From contig JAFVHP010000034.1 of NCBI GenBank assembly GCA_017474455.1, forward strand, positions 62,001-126,000: 64,000 bases of DNA, given 5' to 3'. Shown in pieces: positions 26,354 to 35,806 of the stretch; positions within the stretch are counted from its first letter, which is position 1, and each line of letters begins with the position of its first letter. This stretch comes from Lachnospiraceae bacterium. Its GTDB lineage: Bacteria > Bacillota > Clostridia > Lachnospirales > Lachnospiraceae. Below the pieces are notes generated by a model. That model saw only the letters and a list, made by a program, of their open reading frames with translations, did not search any database and was not told the DNA's origin. The position numbers and the translations under genes were made by a program.

Positions 26354-27838
26354 ATGAAGGTATACTTTACCGAAATCGCCCGCATCGCGGCGCCCCTTCT
26401 CGTCATGTGTTTTACTCTGCTGTGCTTTGTGCAGCATTTTGTTCCGTCTGCTCTTAAAAACAGCAGATATTCCAAAGCAGCTGCAGGCCTGTCTGCAGGT
26501 ATGCTCACAGCACGTTTCGTTATAAAAGAGCTCTTCCTGCTTTTTGGCTTCCTATCGGAGGCCATTTGGCTTTCCGACATAGATATCCTTATTTTTGGAC
26601 TGGCCGTGACTGCTGTCTGCGGTCTGGCAGATCTGTTTTTTGCGCACAGATTCAGACTGGCTGACAAGACCATTATGCTGGATCTGTCCATGCTGTTTGC
26701 CATCGGCATCGTAATGCTGACAAGATTTAACCCTTCACATGCCCTCAGACAGTTCCTGATCGGCTCATCCGCTTTCGCGGCGGCCTGCGTGGTCCTTATG
26801 CTGCGCCCGGAACTGACTGCATGGTACAGCAGGATCTCAGAAAGAACGGCTGAAAAAAACGGTCCCTCCCTTACAGGTATATGCATCTGTGCGCTTGCAC
26901 TTTCCGGCATCCTTATGCTCGCGCTTGTACTGCTTTTCGGCAAGGAGGTAAACGGATCTCTGCTCGGCATTACTGTGTTCGGCATTACTTTCCAGCCCTC
27001 CGAGCCGGTAAAGGCAGTCTTTATCCTGTTTCTGTCGCTTGCGCTCGCAGATTCAGAGGGCAGCCGCAGAAAACAGCTGCTGGTCACCGCAGCGGCACTC
27101 TGCCATGTTTTCCTTCTGGTCCTGTCCAGAGATCTTGGCAGCGGAGGCATATACTTTGTTGCACTCATCGTCCTTCTCTTTATCGCGACAGGGAAAAAAT
27201 GGATCCCGTTTGCCGGCATGGCGGCCGGTCTGCTTGCGCTGTCCGTAAGTGCCGTCCTGTTCAGCCATGTCAGGGTCAGGCTGCAGGCTTTTACGGACCC
27301 GTGGAGTGTGATCGACTCAAAGGGGTTCCAGATCACACAGTCCTTATTCGCCATCACTTACGGCGGCGCCTTCGGTGCCGGCCTGACCAGGGGGACGCCT
27401 TCCAGTATCCCCTTTGCCGAAACGGATTTTGTTTTTTCAGCTGTCTGTGAGGAACTGGGCCTGATCACCGGTGTATGCATCATCCTGATCTGCCTGCATG
27501 TTTTTCTGGAGACATCCCGGCTTTCGCAAAAGAGCAGGGATACTGTATCCAGACTCTATTTCACGGGTGCAGGGACGATATTCATCATCCAGACTTTTCT
27601 CACGGTCGGAGGCGAGGTCAGGTTTATCCCCTCCACCGGCGTTACGCTCCCGCTTGTCAGTTACGGCGGAAGCAGTGTTGTATCGGTCATACTGCTGTTC
27701 TTTATCCTTCAGTTCCCGGTCATAGCAAAAAAGGAAAGGTACCTTCATTTCGCCGGGCAGTTCATTCGCGAAGAGGGTAAAAAGACAGATGATCCCCGGT
27801 TTGAATGGTCGGATGCCGCCAGGGAGGATATCTCATGA
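26354..27838 (+). CDS. SEDS family peptidoglycan glycosyltransferase (FtsW/RodA/SpoVE type)
   Basis: SEDS proteins polymerise lipid II with a partner class B PBP. From ATG 26354 there are 494 residues with at least ten membrane segments. The family signatures ETDFVFSAVCEELGLITG and TGVTLPLVSYGGSSV are near the C terminus. Two or three extra N-terminal membrane segments precede the conserved core. The longest frame starts at 26225 inside the U32 gene; GGAG upstream of 26354 and the junction with the U32 stop favour this start. It overlaps the following PBP gene by 4 nt, so the two are a likely working pair. Confidence 0.92.
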   Translation: MKVYFTEIARIAAPLLVMCFTLLCFVQHFVPSALKNSRYSKAAAGLSAGMLTARFVIKELFLLFGFLSEAIWLSDIDILIFGLAVTAVCGLADLFFAHRFRLADKTIMLDLSMLFAIGIVMLTRFNPSHALRQFLIGSSAFAAACVVLMLRPELTAWYSRISERTAEKNGPSLTGICICALALSGILMLALVLLFGKEVNGSLLGITVFGITFQPSEPVKAVFILFLSLALADSEGSRRKQLLVTAAALCHVFLLVLSRDLGSGGIYFVALIVLLFIATGKKWIPFAGMAAGLLALSVSAVLFSHVRVRLQAFTDPWSVIDSKGFQITQSLFAITYGGAFGAGLTRGTPSSIPFAETDFVFSAVCEELGLITGVCIILICLHVFLETSRLSQKSRDTVSRLYFTGAGTIFIIQTFLTVGGEVRFIPSTGVTLPLVSYGGSSVVSVILLFFILQFPVIAKKERYLHFAGQFIREEGKKTDDPRFEWSDAAREDIS

Positions 27839-29244
27839 AAAGGATCCGGGCAGTGAGTAACTTCTTTACAGTTCTGATGCTGGCCCTTTGCGTTTACCTG
27901 TGCCTCTATTCGGCGCTCAGTTACCGGAAACTGTTCGACAACGATTACAACGGCAGGACCCGTCTGTTGTCCGGGCAGAACAGGAGAGGGGATATCTACA
28001 GTTCCGACGGATATCTTCTGGCGCATACGGCTGCTGTCGTGGATGATACGGGAAACATTACTGAAAAGAGGGAATACCCTTTCGGAAGCATTTTTGCTCA
28101 TATCGTCGGGTATTCGGCATACGGCAGGAGTGGTATTGAAGACCTGGAAGACTATTATCTGGTAAGATCCAATATTTCCTTATCAAAAAAGGCAGAGTAT
28201 GCTGAAAACAGCGAAAAATATCCCGGAAATACGGTTATTACTTCACTGAACGCTATGCTCCAGTGCGCTGCTGAAGAGGCACTTAGGGGGTATCGGGGCG
28301 CGATCATTGTTTCGGAGCCGGCGACCGGAAGGATACTGGCCTGCGTATCCAAGCCGGATTTTGATCCGAATACGATCGCGGAAAACTGGGAAAATATTAC
28401 TTCCGATAATTCATCCGGCAGTCTGATCAACCGCGCGACACAGGGACTTTATCCCCCGGGATCCACTTTCAAGATCCTGGATGCCGCCGCTTTTATCGAA
28501 CAGGATCAGGAAGCCGCCGGCGAATACAGTTATGAATGTACCGGATCCATAACCCGGGATGGCCAGACGATAAGCTGTTATCACGGCGATATCCATTATA
28601 CGGTAGATTTCACAGATTCATTTGTCCGTTCATGCAACTGCAGCTTTGCAAATATCGGTCTTTTACTTGACAGGCCGAAGTTCTTCCGGCTTCTGGACGG
28701 CCTGTATTTTAACAGGCCGCTCCCGTTCGACCTGCCTGCCGCCATCAGCCGTGCCCCAAAAGAGGCAGGATCCGACGCCGATATCATGCAGCTGTCGATC
28801 GGCCAGGGTACACTGGTCATGACACCGCTCCATATGAATATGATCACGGCAGCCATAGCAAACCGGGGGATCATGATGCAGCCCTATGTTATAGATTCCG
28901 TTGTGACAGCCCAGGGGGATGATCTTACCGTATTCCATCCCAGGGAACTGAAAAGAGCGATGAGCAGTACGGCTGCGGAAATGATCGCGTCCATGATGGA
29001 AGAGACAGTCCTTGGCGGCACTGCAAGGGGTATCCGGAATGAACGGTATACAGCCGCCGGTAAAACAGGCTCAGCCGAGTATTCCGACACGGGTTCCCAG
29101 TCACACGCCTGGTTCACCGGTTATGCCCCGGCCGAAGATCCCAGGATCTGCATCACCGTGGTCCTGGAAGGGGCGGGAAGCGGCTCCCAGGCTGCCGTAC
29201 CTGCCGCAAAACATGTCATGGACGCCTGGTTTGACACGCATTGA
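27835..29244 (+). CDS. Class B penicillin-binding protein (transpeptidase)
   Basis: The 469-residue protein has an N-terminal membrane anchor (about 9-27), a short linker domain and a transpeptidase domain with the three active-site motifs: STFK (210-213), SCN (266-268) and KTGS (410-413). It resembles the small PbpA-type class B enzymes rather than large PBP2 or PBP3. GGGAGG at 27822-27827 fixes the ATG, which overlaps the SEDS stop (ATGA). Together they form a peptidoglycan synthase for elongation or division; which one is not visible. Confidence 0.93.
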   Translation: MKRIRAVSNFFTVLMLALCVYLCLYSALSYRKLFDNDYNGRTRLLSGQNRRGDIYSSDGYLLAHTAAVVDDTGNITEKREYPFGSIFAHIVGYSAYGRSGIEDLEDYYLVRSNISLSKKAEYAENSEKYPGNTVITSLNAMLQCAAEEALRGYRGAIIVSEPATGRILACVSKPDFDPNTIAENWENITSDNSSGSLINRATQGLYPPGSTFKILDAAAFIEQDQEAAGEYSYECTGSITRDGQTISCYHGDIHYTVDFTDSFVRSCNCSFANIGLLLDRPKFFRLLDGLYFNRPLPFDLPAAISRAPKEAGSDADIMQLSIGQGTLVMTPLHMNMITAAIANRGIMMQPYVIDSVVTAQGDDLTVFHPRELKRAMSSTAAEMIASMMEETVLGGTARGIRNERYTAAGKTGSAEYSDTGSQSHAWFTGYAPAEDPRICITVVLEGAGSGSQAAVPAAKHVMDAWFDTH

Positions 29245-29269
29245 TTAAAATGAGACATAGAAATATATC
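29241..29269 (+). promoter_or_regulatory. Weak candidate promoter for the gmd-fcl-manC-manA operon
   Basis: TTGATT (29241-29246), 17 bp, TATATC (29264-29269), AT-rich region before gmd. TTGACA at 29231 has no good -10 at the right distance. Confidence 0.3.
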
Positions 29270-29296
29270 TCAATATTTATAAAGGAAGGCCATATT

Positions 29297-30349
29297 ATGA
29301 GCAAAACCGCATTGATCACCGGTATTACAGGCCAGGACGGCTCCTACCTTGCCGAATTCCTGCTGGAAAAGGGCTATCAGGTCCATGGCATCGTCAGGAG
29401 GGCGTCCATCTCCAATACAGCCCGTATAGACCACCTTTTAAGGCAGGGCAGTATCCGTCTCCATGACGGCGACCTGACAGATTCATCCTCGCTTATCAGG
29501 ATCATTTCGGAAGTCATGCCGGATGAGATCTACAACCTTGCCGCCCAGTCCCATGTACAGGTATCTTTCGACGTCCCCGAATATTCAGGGGATGTGGACG
29601 CGCTGGGCGTACTCAGGATACTGGAAGCAGTCAGGATCATCGGGGCGGAAAAGAAGATCAGGATATACCAGGCTTCCACTTCAGAACTGTACGGCAAAGT
29701 CGAAGAGATCCCCCAGAAGGAAACGACCCCGTTCCATCCCTACAGTCCCTATGCCGTTGCCAAACAGTACGGTTTCTGGATCGTAAAGGAATACCGCGAA
29801 GCATACGGAATGTTTGCCGTGAACGGCATTCTTTTCAATCATGAATCTGAAAGGCGCGGTGAAAACTTTGTTACCAGGAAGATCACGCTTGCTGCGGGCA
29901 GGATCGCGGAAGGGCTCCAGGAACGGCTTGAACTGGGCAACCTGAATTCATTAAGGGACTGGGGCTATGCCAAAGATTATGTCGAATGCATGTGGCTGAT
30001 GCTGCAGCAGGAAGAACCTGAAGACTATGTTATCGCGACCGGCGTGCAGCATACCGTAAGGGAATTTACCCTTCTCGCATTTGAAGAGAACGGCATCACC
30101 CTCCGGTTCGAAGGCAGCGGGATCGACGAGAAGGGATACGACACCAGAACGGGGAAATGCCTGGTATCCTGCAACCCGGCCTGGTTCAGGCCGACCGACG
30201 TGGACAATCTTCTGGGCGATCCGACAAAAGCCAGGACCAAACTTCACTGGGATCCGCAGAAGACTTCCTATGAAGAACTGGTAAGGATCATGGCCAGACA
30301 TGACAGAGAACTGGCCCGTATTGAAAAACTGCAAAAAGAACACAGGTGA
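29297..30349 (+). CDS. gmd: GDP-mannose 4,6-dehydratase
   Basis: Gmd converts GDP-mannose to GDP-4-keto-6-deoxymannose, the first step to GDP-L-fucose. The 350-residue SDR protein has the NAD(P) loop [13 protein letters not shown] (about 8-20), RRAS, STSELYG and the catalytic YAVAK (Tyr about 153). The segment [15 protein letters not shown] is the family signature with Glu for the usual Pro. AAGGAAGG precedes the ATG. fcl follows after 4 nt. Confidence 0.95.
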   Translation: MSKTALITGITGQDGSYLAEFLLEKGYQVHGIVRRASISNTARIDHLLRQGSIRLHDGDLTDSSSLIRIISEVMPDEIYNLAAQSHVQVSFDVPEYSGDVDALGVLRILEAVRIIGAEKKIRIYQASTSELYGKVEEIPQKETTPFHPYSPYAVAKQYGFWIVKEYREAYGMFAVNGILFNHESERRGENFVTRKITLAAGRIAEGLQERLELGNLNSLRDWGYAKDYVECMWLMLQQEEPEDYVIATGVQHTVREFTLLAFEENGITLRFEGSGIDEKGYDTRTGKCLVSCNPAWFRPTDVDNLLGDPTKARTKLHWDPQKTSYEELVRIMARHDRELARIEKLQKEHR

Positions 30350-30353
30350 ACTG

Positions 30354-31295
30354 ATGGAAAAAGGATCAAAAATCTATGTTGCCGGACACCGCGGGATGGT
30401 CGGCAGCGCGATCGTGCGCGAATTAAAAAAACAGGGATATGAAAACCTCATCCTGAGGACGAGCAGCGAGCTGGACTTACGGCGGCAGGATGCCGTTGAG
30501 AAATTCTTCGCTGCCGAAAAGCCCGAATATGTTTTCCTCGCCGCCGCTAAAGTCGGCGGTATTGCCGCAAATGCCGCGGCGAAGGCCGATTTTATGTATG
30601 ACAACATGATACTGGAGATGAATGTCATACACTCCGCGTATGAGAACGGATGCAAAAAGCTCGAGTTCCTCGGCTCGTCCTGCATATATCCCAGAATGGC
30701 CCCGCAGCCGATCAGGGAGGACTCACTGCTTACATCCCCTCTGGAGGAAACAAACGAGGCATATGCGCTTGCCAAGATATCAGGGCTCAAATACTGTGCC
30801 TATCTGAATGAACAGTATGGAACGGATTATATATCCGTAATGCCTACGAACCTGTACGGTCCCGGCGATAATTATCATCCCACGCACTCCCATGTACTGC
30901 CGGCACTGATCCGCCGCTTCCATGAAGCAAAAGAGGCAGGGCTTTCTTCTGTCACATGCTGGGGAGACGGCACACCGCTGCGGGAATTCCTCTATGTGGA
31001 TGACCTCGCGGAACTGTGCGTTTTCCTGATGAACAATTATTCCGGCAATGAAACCGTCAACGCCGGAACAGGCAAAGAGATCAGCATCCGGGATCTTACG
31101 GAACTGACTGCTTCCGTTATCGGATATACCGGAAAGATAGAATGGGATACCTCCAAACCGAACGGTACCCCCAGGAAACTACTGGATGTTTCAAAAGCGG
31201 CATCCCTTGGCTGGACTTACCATACCGAACTGGAAGATGGGATAAAACTCGCATATGAAGACTTCCTGACAAATCCCGTCAGGGCGAACAGATGA
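30354..31295 (+). CDS. fcl: GDP-L-fucose synthase
   Basis: The enzyme epimerises and reduces the Gmd product to GDP-L-fucose. From ATG 30354 there are 313 residues: [13 protein letters not shown] (NADP loop), LGSSCIYP, and the catalytic YALAK. The longest frame starts at 30300 inside gmd; AGGTGA before 30354 and the family N terminus support the later start. The neighbours supply its substrate. Confidence 0.95.
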   Translation: MEKGSKIYVAGHRGMVGSAIVRELKKQGYENLILRTSSELDLRRQDAVEKFFAAEKPEYVFLAAAKVGGIAANAAAKADFMYDNMILEMNVIHSAYENGCKKLEFLGSSCIYPRMAPQPIREDSLLTSPLEETNEAYALAKISGLKYCAYLNEQYGTDYISVMPTNLYGPGDNYHPTHSHVLPALIRRFHEAKEAGLSSVTCWGDGTPLREFLYVDDLAELCVFLMNNYSGNETVNAGTGKEISIRDLTELTASVIGYTGKIEWDTSKPNGTPRKLLDVSKAASLGWTYHTELEDGIKLAYEDFLTNPVRANR

Positions 31296-31326
31296 TCAAA
31301 AGTGCGTATCCGCACCTGGAGGAATT

Positions 31327-32652
31327 ATGAATATTATCCTGCTCTCAGGCGGGTCGGGCAAACGCCTCTGGCCTTTGTCAAATGACATAAGATCCAAACA
31401 ATTCCTGCGCCTGTTTAAAAATGACGAGACCGGTGAACACGAATCCATGGTACAGCGTGTCTACCGGCAGATACGGACAGCGGATCCATCCGCCAGTGTC
31501 ACGGTCGCTACATCCAAATCGCAGGTCTCCTCCATCCGGAACCAGCTCGGGGAAGAAGTCGGTATCTCCGTGGAACCGGCACGTCGTGATACATTCCCGG
31601 CGATCGCCCTGTCCTGCGCCTATTTAAGGGATGTCCGGCATGTGTCCGAAGACGAGCCCGTTGTGATATGCCCGGTGGATCCCTTTGTTGAACTGACATA
31701 CTTCACATCCCTTTCCGAGATGAGCCGCATCGTCTCCGGAACAGAGGGGCTCAAACTCCTTCTCATGGGAATAGAACCGACTTATCCCAGCGAAAAGTAC
31801 GGTTATATCATCCCCGAAACGTCCGACAGGATCTGCCGGGTAAAGGAATTCAGGGAAAAGCCAGATCTGGAAACGGCAAAAGAGTTCCTGAAGCAGAATG
31901 CTCTCTGGAACGGGGGCGTATTTGCCTTCAGGCTTGGTTATGTAATCGAAAAGACAAGAGAGCAGTACCCGTTCATCGACTATTACGACCTGTATTCACA
32001 CTACGAAATGCTCGAAAAGACCAGCTTCGATTATGCGGTCGTTGAAAAGGAAAAAGATATCCTTGCCCTGCGCTACCAGGGGGAATGGAAGGATCTGGGC
32101 ACCTGGAACACACTGACGGAGGCTATGGACGAAAGCATAGTCGGCAACGGTGTCCTGGGCAGCGGATGCGAAAACGTGAACATCATCAACGAACTGGATA
32201 TGCCTGTTCTCTGTATGGGCATCAGGAATGCGATCGTTTCCGCTTCGGCCGACGGCATCCTCATCTCCGACAAGGAACAGTCCAGCTACATCAAACCTTA
32301 TGTTGATTCATTCCATTCAGAAATACGGTTCGCAGAAAAATCGTGGGGAAGCTTCAATGTGATCGATGTGCAGGATGAAAGCCTGACGATCCGCGTTATC
32401 CTTCATAAAGGACACCGGATGAATTATCATTCCCACGACCACAGGGACGAAGTCTGGACGATCACGGAGGGAACGGGAAGGACGATCGTTGACGGTATGG
32501 AGCAGGCTGTCCGGCCGGGTGACGTGATCTGTATACAGGCAGGCTGCAGACATACGGTCATAGCCGATACGGAATTAAAGCTTATCGAAGTCCAGCTCGG
32601 CAAGGATATATCCGTGTCCGACAAACATAAATACGATATGCCGGAGGCATAG
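31327..32652 (+). CDS. manC: Mannose-1-phosphate guanylyltransferase with C-terminal cupin (ManC/CpsB type)
   Basis: The N-terminal part (about 1-280) is a nucleotidyltransferase with LSGGSGKRLWPLS at residues 6-18 and the VKEFREKPD segment; it makes GDP-mannose from mannose 1-phosphate and GTP. The C-terminal part (about 335-441) is a cupin with the type II mannose-6-phosphate isomerase pattern HRMNYHSHDHRDEVW. So it may be bifunctional, although a separate type I isomerase follows. A GGAGG-like site precedes the ATG. Confidence 0.93.
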   Translation: MNIILLSGGSGKRLWPLSNDIRSKQFLRLFKNDETGEHESMVQRVYRQIRTADPSASVTVATSKSQVSSIRNQLGEEVGISVEPARRDTFPAIALSCAYLRDVRHVSEDEPVVICPVDPFVELTYFTSLSEMSRIVSGTEGLKLLLMGIEPTYPSEKYGYIIPETSDRICRVKEFREKPDLETAKEFLKQNALWNGGVFAFRLGYVIEKTREQYPFIDYYDLYSHYEMLEKTSFDYAVVEKEKDILALRYQGEWKDLGTWNTLTEAMDESIVGNGVLGSGCENVNIINELDMPVLCMGIRNAIVSASADGILISDKEQSSYIKPYVDSFHSEIRFAEKSWGSFNVIDVQDESLTIRVILHKGHRMNYHSHDHRDEVWTITEGTGRTIVDGMEQAVRPGDVICIQAGCRHTVIADTELKLIEVQLGKDISVSDKHKYDMPEA

Positions 32653-32659
32653 GATCCTG

Positions 32660-33664
32660 ATGGGAGATGAGAGATTTCCTTTCCTGCTGTCCGGTGTATC
32701 CAAGGAATATATCTGGGGCGGTACAAAACTGATCCGTGAGTACGCCCGTCCGGGCAGCTGGGATACTATGGCCGAATACTGGGAATGCTCCACTCATCCC
32801 GACGGGATAAGCCGGGCGGCATCCGGCCGGTTTAAAGGGGAGGCCCTGGATGTGATCCTTCGTTCGCATCCGGAATATATCGGTCATAAAGCCGTTCTTG
32901 CTGACAGCAGGCATGAAGGCAGCCTGCCGATCCTCGTTAAACTGATCGACGCCACACAGGATCTCTCCATCCAGGTCCATCCGGATGACGATTTCGCCAT
33001 GATCCACGAAAACGGCCAGCGCGGCAAAAGCGAGTTCTGGTACATTCTGGAGACAGAACCGGACGCCGGCCTTATTTATGGTTTCTACAGAGATATCACT
33101 CCGGATACGCTCAGAAAAGCTCTGCAGGGCGGGACAGTAAGCAATTATGTCCAGAGAGTGCCTGTCAGCAGGGATGATATATTCTATGTCGAAGCAGGTA
33201 CGGTCCATGCCATCTGCGCAGGTACGGTCCTGGCGGAGATACAGGAGAGTTCCAATCTTACTTACAGGCTGTACGATTATGACAGGACGGATAAAAACGG
33301 CCTGAAACGGGAGCTGCATATAGATAAGGCCATGCAGGTACTGGATTATTCGGCAAGTCCGCAGCCCAGGCAGCCGATGAGGCTCATCAGATATATTCCC
33401 GGCATGGCAGAAGAATTCCTGTTCCGCTGCAGGTATTTTGAAGTCGCACGCCTCCTGGTCCTGGCCGATACCGATCCGGGTGCGGGGCACAGGTCCGGAC
33501 CGGGATCCTTCGAGATCCTGCTCTGTATAGACGGAGCGGGACGGCTCAGTGCTCCCGGTATGGATGATATAGCTTTTGCAAAAGGCGACTGTATTTTCAT
33601 ACCTGCAGGATCAGTGCCGATGAAGCTGTTCGGGCACGGCTCACTTCTGAAGATCCACTGCTGA
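32660..33664 (+). CDS. manA: Mannose-6-phosphate isomerase, type I
   Basis: ManA interconverts fructose 6-phosphate and mannose 6-phosphate. The 334-residue protein is of the short Bacillus type. Zinc-site motifs are visible: IQVHPDD (about 107-113) and AGTVHAICAG (about 181-190), plus a C-terminal cupin-like half. It starts 8 nt after manC. Its last 24 nt overlap the 3' end of the convergent gene on the minus strand. A phosphomannomutase, needed between ManA and ManC, is not in the window. Confidence 0.94.
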   Translation: MGDERFPFLLSGVSKEYIWGGTKLIREYARPGSWDTMAEYWECSTHPDGISRAASGRFKGEALDVILRSHPEYIGHKAVLADSRHEGSLPILVKLIDATQDLSIQVHPDDDFAMIHENGQRGKSEFWYILETEPDAGLIYGFYRDITPDTLRKALQGGTVSNYVQRVPVSRDDIFYVEAGTVHAICAGTVLAEIQESSNLTYRLYDYDRTDKNGLKRELHIDKAMQVLDYSASPQPRQPMRLIRYIPGMAEEFLFRCRYFEVARLLVLADTDPGAGHRSGPGSFEILLCIDGAGRLSAPGMDDIAFAKGDCIFIPAGSVPMKLFGHGSLLKIHC

Positions 33665-34156
33665 AACGCTTTTCAGCCGCCGGACAACAACAGAAGCGAT
33701 AATACCGGTCAGCAGGCCTGATGTGGCGCCGGCTGCCGTCAGTACAGGCATAAACGAAAGTATTTTAGGATCGCTGACGATGAGGGATGCCACGATCAGC
33801 TGGGCAATATTGTGAGCTGCCCCGCCTGCGATGCTGACGCCCGTGACGGTAAACTGTCCCGTCCGCTTTACCGCTATCATGATCAGAAAGCTGAATATCC
33901 CGCCCGCAAGCGAATAAAGGATTCCGAACAGATTTCCGAACAGGAAGCCCTGAAGAAGGATACGCAGGATATTGACCGCGAATGCCTCCCACGGTGAAGA
34001 GATATACAATAGGATCATGACTGCCAGATTCGCGAAACCGGGTTTTATCCCAGGGATGGCAAAGCTGAAAGGGATAAGGGATTCAACATAGGAGAGAATG
34101 AGTGCGAGAGCTGTGAAAACAGCTCCTTTTGCTGCCTTTTCAGCGGGAGAGCGCAT
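33641..34156 (-). CDS. Gx transporter family membrane protein (EetB-like)
   Basis: The 171-residue protein has five or six membrane segments and matches the pattern of the Gx transporter family (heptaprenyl diphosphate synthase component I type): GAVFTALALILSYVESLIPF, IPGIKPGFANLAVM and GGAAHNIAQL. In Listeria and Enterococcus, EetB of the extracellular electron transfer locus belongs to this family. AGGAGG at 34162-34168 is 6 nt before ATG 34156, preferred over ATG 34171. The gene overlaps the upstream NusG domain II gene and, at its 3' end, manA. Confidence 0.85.
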   Translation of the reverse strand: MRSPAEKAAKGAVFTALALILSYVESLIPFSFAIPGIKPGFANLAVMILLYISSPWEAFAVNILRILLQGFLFGNLFGILYSLAGGIFSFLIMIAVKRTGQFTVTGVSIAGGAAHNIAQLIVASLIVSDPKILSFMPVLTAAGATSGLLTGIIASVVVRRLKSVSAVDLQK

Positions 34157-34607
34157 CGTATCCCTCCTCATCCGGAACCAAAAGCCTTAAAACGACGCGG
34201 TCCGGCAGGCAGATGATCTCTTCCCCGCCGTACCGGATCGGTGCGTGTTTTACACACAGCTGGTTATGGCAGGAAGCCGACGACATACTGACATTCCCGT
34301 TTTCTATACATACGGTATTGAAAGTCCCGTTATAGGCATCGACCCGGATATTCCTGTCTGTACGCGTATCATATTCACCGTACAGATTTCCGTCCACGTA
34401 AATCTCAAGTGTGCCGGCAGCTGCTGTCCGGTCACCGTCACCGCGCGACAGCAGGCCGTATCCGCTGCCTCCCCGGACAGCCGGGACGGCACTTATGATT
34501 AAACATACTATGATCAGAAAAATGTACAATAAAAAGTCCTTCCCGCCAAGAAGCCTGCCGGGAGAGTCCGGATCCGGATTATCAAATAGATTGCGAAAGA
34601 TCTTCAA
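34140..34607 (-). CDS. NusG domain II-containing membrane protein (EetA-like)
   Basis: This protein has an N-terminal membrane helix (LLYIFLIIVCLIISAV) and an extracytoplasmic NusG domain II with the signature CHNQLCVKHAPI and EEIICLPDRVVLRL. EetA of the flavin electron transfer locus has the same architecture. The frame is open to 34697. ATG 34655 falls in a -10 box, so TTG 34607 (reading LKIFRNLF) is chosen, giving 155 residues; no good ribosome site supports either, and the start is uncertain. The gene overlaps the EetB-like gene. Confidence 0.8.
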   Translation of the reverse strand: MKIFRNLFDNPDPDSPGRLLGGKDFLLYIFLIIVCLIISAVPAVRGGSGYGLLSRGDGDRTAAAGTLEIYVDGNLYGEYDTRTDRNIRVDAYNGTFNTVCIENGNVSMSSASCHNQLCVKHAPIRYGGEEIICLPDRVVLRLLVPDEEGYDALSR

Positions 34608-35652
34608 AACCGTTTGCCCGCCGCTGTTTTTTGCTGTTTTCCTGACCGTTGTCATTATAACACAGACGGCATGTTCCCAAGAAAAGCTTCCTGTCACCGG
34701 GGAAGGGTACTATTTCGATACTCTGTGCCGTCTGACTGTATACGGGATGGAGAAAAACAGCTCTGCGGATGCCGGCAGCCTTATCGAGTCTCTTTTTAAG
34801 GAATGCGGCCGTTACGAATCGATGCTTTCCGCCACGAAGAAAGGTTCCGATATCTGGAAGATCAACCATGCCCGCGGAGAATGGGTAAAGTGTTCCGAAG
34901 ACGCATATACTGTTATCCGGAAGGGTCTTTCCTTTTCAGAACTGAGCGGCGGCAAATTCGATATCACTGTCGGCACGCTGACCGCTTTATGGGACTATCA
35001 CGCATCTGATCCCCGCGTTCCCGATCCCGGGGCCATCTCCGAAGCCAGGCTGCACTGCGGCAGCGATAATATAGAACTGGATCCGGCAGCCCGGGCGGTG
35101 AGGCTCAAAGACCCTGAAGCAGCGATCGATCCCGGTGCCATAGCCAAAGGTTATATAGCGGACAGGCTGACCGGGGCTATGCTGGAGAACGGCGTCACTT
35201 CAGCGATCATTGACCTGGGCGGCAATATAGTCTGTGTGGGGGCCAAACCCGACGGCTCCGCATTCAGGACCGGGATAGAGCTTCCTTTCTCTGACAGGAG
35301 CGAGATCATCGGGGTCGTAGAAGATCGTGATATCTGCGTCGTCACTTCGGGCATCTATGAAAGATACTTCATGGAGAACGGTGAACTCTATCACCACATT
35401 ATCGATCCGGCTACCGGCTATCCGGCCAGCACCGGCCTGATATCGGCCACTGTGACCGGCCCCCGGGGCTCCTGCTGTGAATGCGATGCACTGTCAACGG
35501 TCTGTTTCCTGCTGGGCGAACAGGACGCGCTTTCGCTGATCGAAGGCATGGAGGGCTATGAGGTACTGCTGGTCAGGGCGGACGAAGAGACAGTGACCAG
35601 CAAAGGTTTTGCCCTCACGGAGGCGGCCGGCGGAAAAAGGGCGGGAGAGTAA
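34522..35652 (+). CDS. FAD:protein FMN transferase (ApbE family), lipoprotein
   Basis: ApbE links FMN covalently to threonine of extracytoplasmic proteins such as Nqr/Rnf subunits or the electron carrier PplA. The protein has a membrane segment ending in the lipobox TQTACS, so it is probably lipid-anchored outside. The ApbE core shows YFDTLCRLTVYG, GGKFDITVGTLTALWDY, IDPGAIAKGYIADRL, DLGGNIVCVG, YHHIIDPATGYP and the metal-binding DALSTVCF. The frame is open from 34411. ATG 34522 is chosen by elimination; TTG 34591, just before the signal sequence, is also possible. The 5' end overlaps the divergent gene, which is unusual. Confidence 0.9.
   Translation: MYNKKSFPPRSLPGESGSGLSNRLRKIFKTVCPPLFFAVFLTVVIITQTACSQEKLPVTGEGYYFDTLCRLTVYGMEKNSSADAGSLIESLFKECGRYESMLSATKKGSDIWKINHARGEWVKCSEDAYTVIRKGLSFSELSGGKFDITVGTLTALWDYHASDPRVPDPGAISEARLHCGSDNIELDPAARAVRLKDPEAAIDPGAIAKGYIADRLTGAMLENGVTSAIIDLGGNIVCVGAKPDGSAFRTGIELPFSDRSEIIGVVEDRDICVVTSGIYERYFMENGELYHHIIDPATGYPASTGLISATVTGPRGSCCECDALSTVCFLLGEQDALSLIEGMEGYEVLLVRADEETVTSKGFALTEAAGGKRAGE
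34654..34680 (-). promoter_or_regulatory. Extended -10 promoter for the EetA/EetB-like pair
   Basis: On the minus strand, TATAAT (34654-34659) with TG in the extended position and TTGGGA (34675-34680) 15 bp upstream. The -10 is perfect; the spacer is short. It lies inside the divergent ApbE coding region. Confidence 0.5.
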
Positions 35653-35659
35653 ATTTCTA

Positions 35660-35688
35660 TTGACATCAATTTGAAAAAAGGATATTAT
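35660..35688 (+). promoter_or_regulatory. Promoter of the tRNA cluster
   Basis: TTGACA (35660-35665), 17 bp, TATTAT (35683-35688); 11 of 12 consensus bases. The predicted start is about 5 nt before the first tRNA. Confidence 0.8.
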
Positions 35689-35699
35689 ACTCTTTGCGT

Positions 35700-35783
35700 G
35701 CAGGAATGGCGGAATTGGCAGACGCGCAGGCTTCAGGTGCCTGTTGTAGCAATACAGTGAGGGTTCAAGTCCCTTTTCCTGCA
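35700..35783 (+). tRNA. tRNA-Leu (anticodon CAG)
   Basis: Acceptor GCAGGAA pairs with TTCCTGC, discriminator A. Anticodon stem CAGGC/GCCTG with loop TTCAGGT gives CAG, reading CUG. A long variable arm marks a class II tRNA, and the T arm is GGGTTCAAGTCCC. 84 nt, no encoded CCA. Confidence 0.96.
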
Positions 35784-35806
35784 TCACTTCTTTTAACAAG
35801 TGAGCT

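Noticed and set aside
26119-27357. 412-codon minus-strand ORF
   Set aside because: Antisense to the SEDS gene; Ser/Arg-rich composition typical of shadow frames.
29231-29260. TTGACA at 29231 as a gmd promoter
   Set aside because: No acceptable -10 at 16-19 bp; kept only the weak candidate 10 bp downstream.
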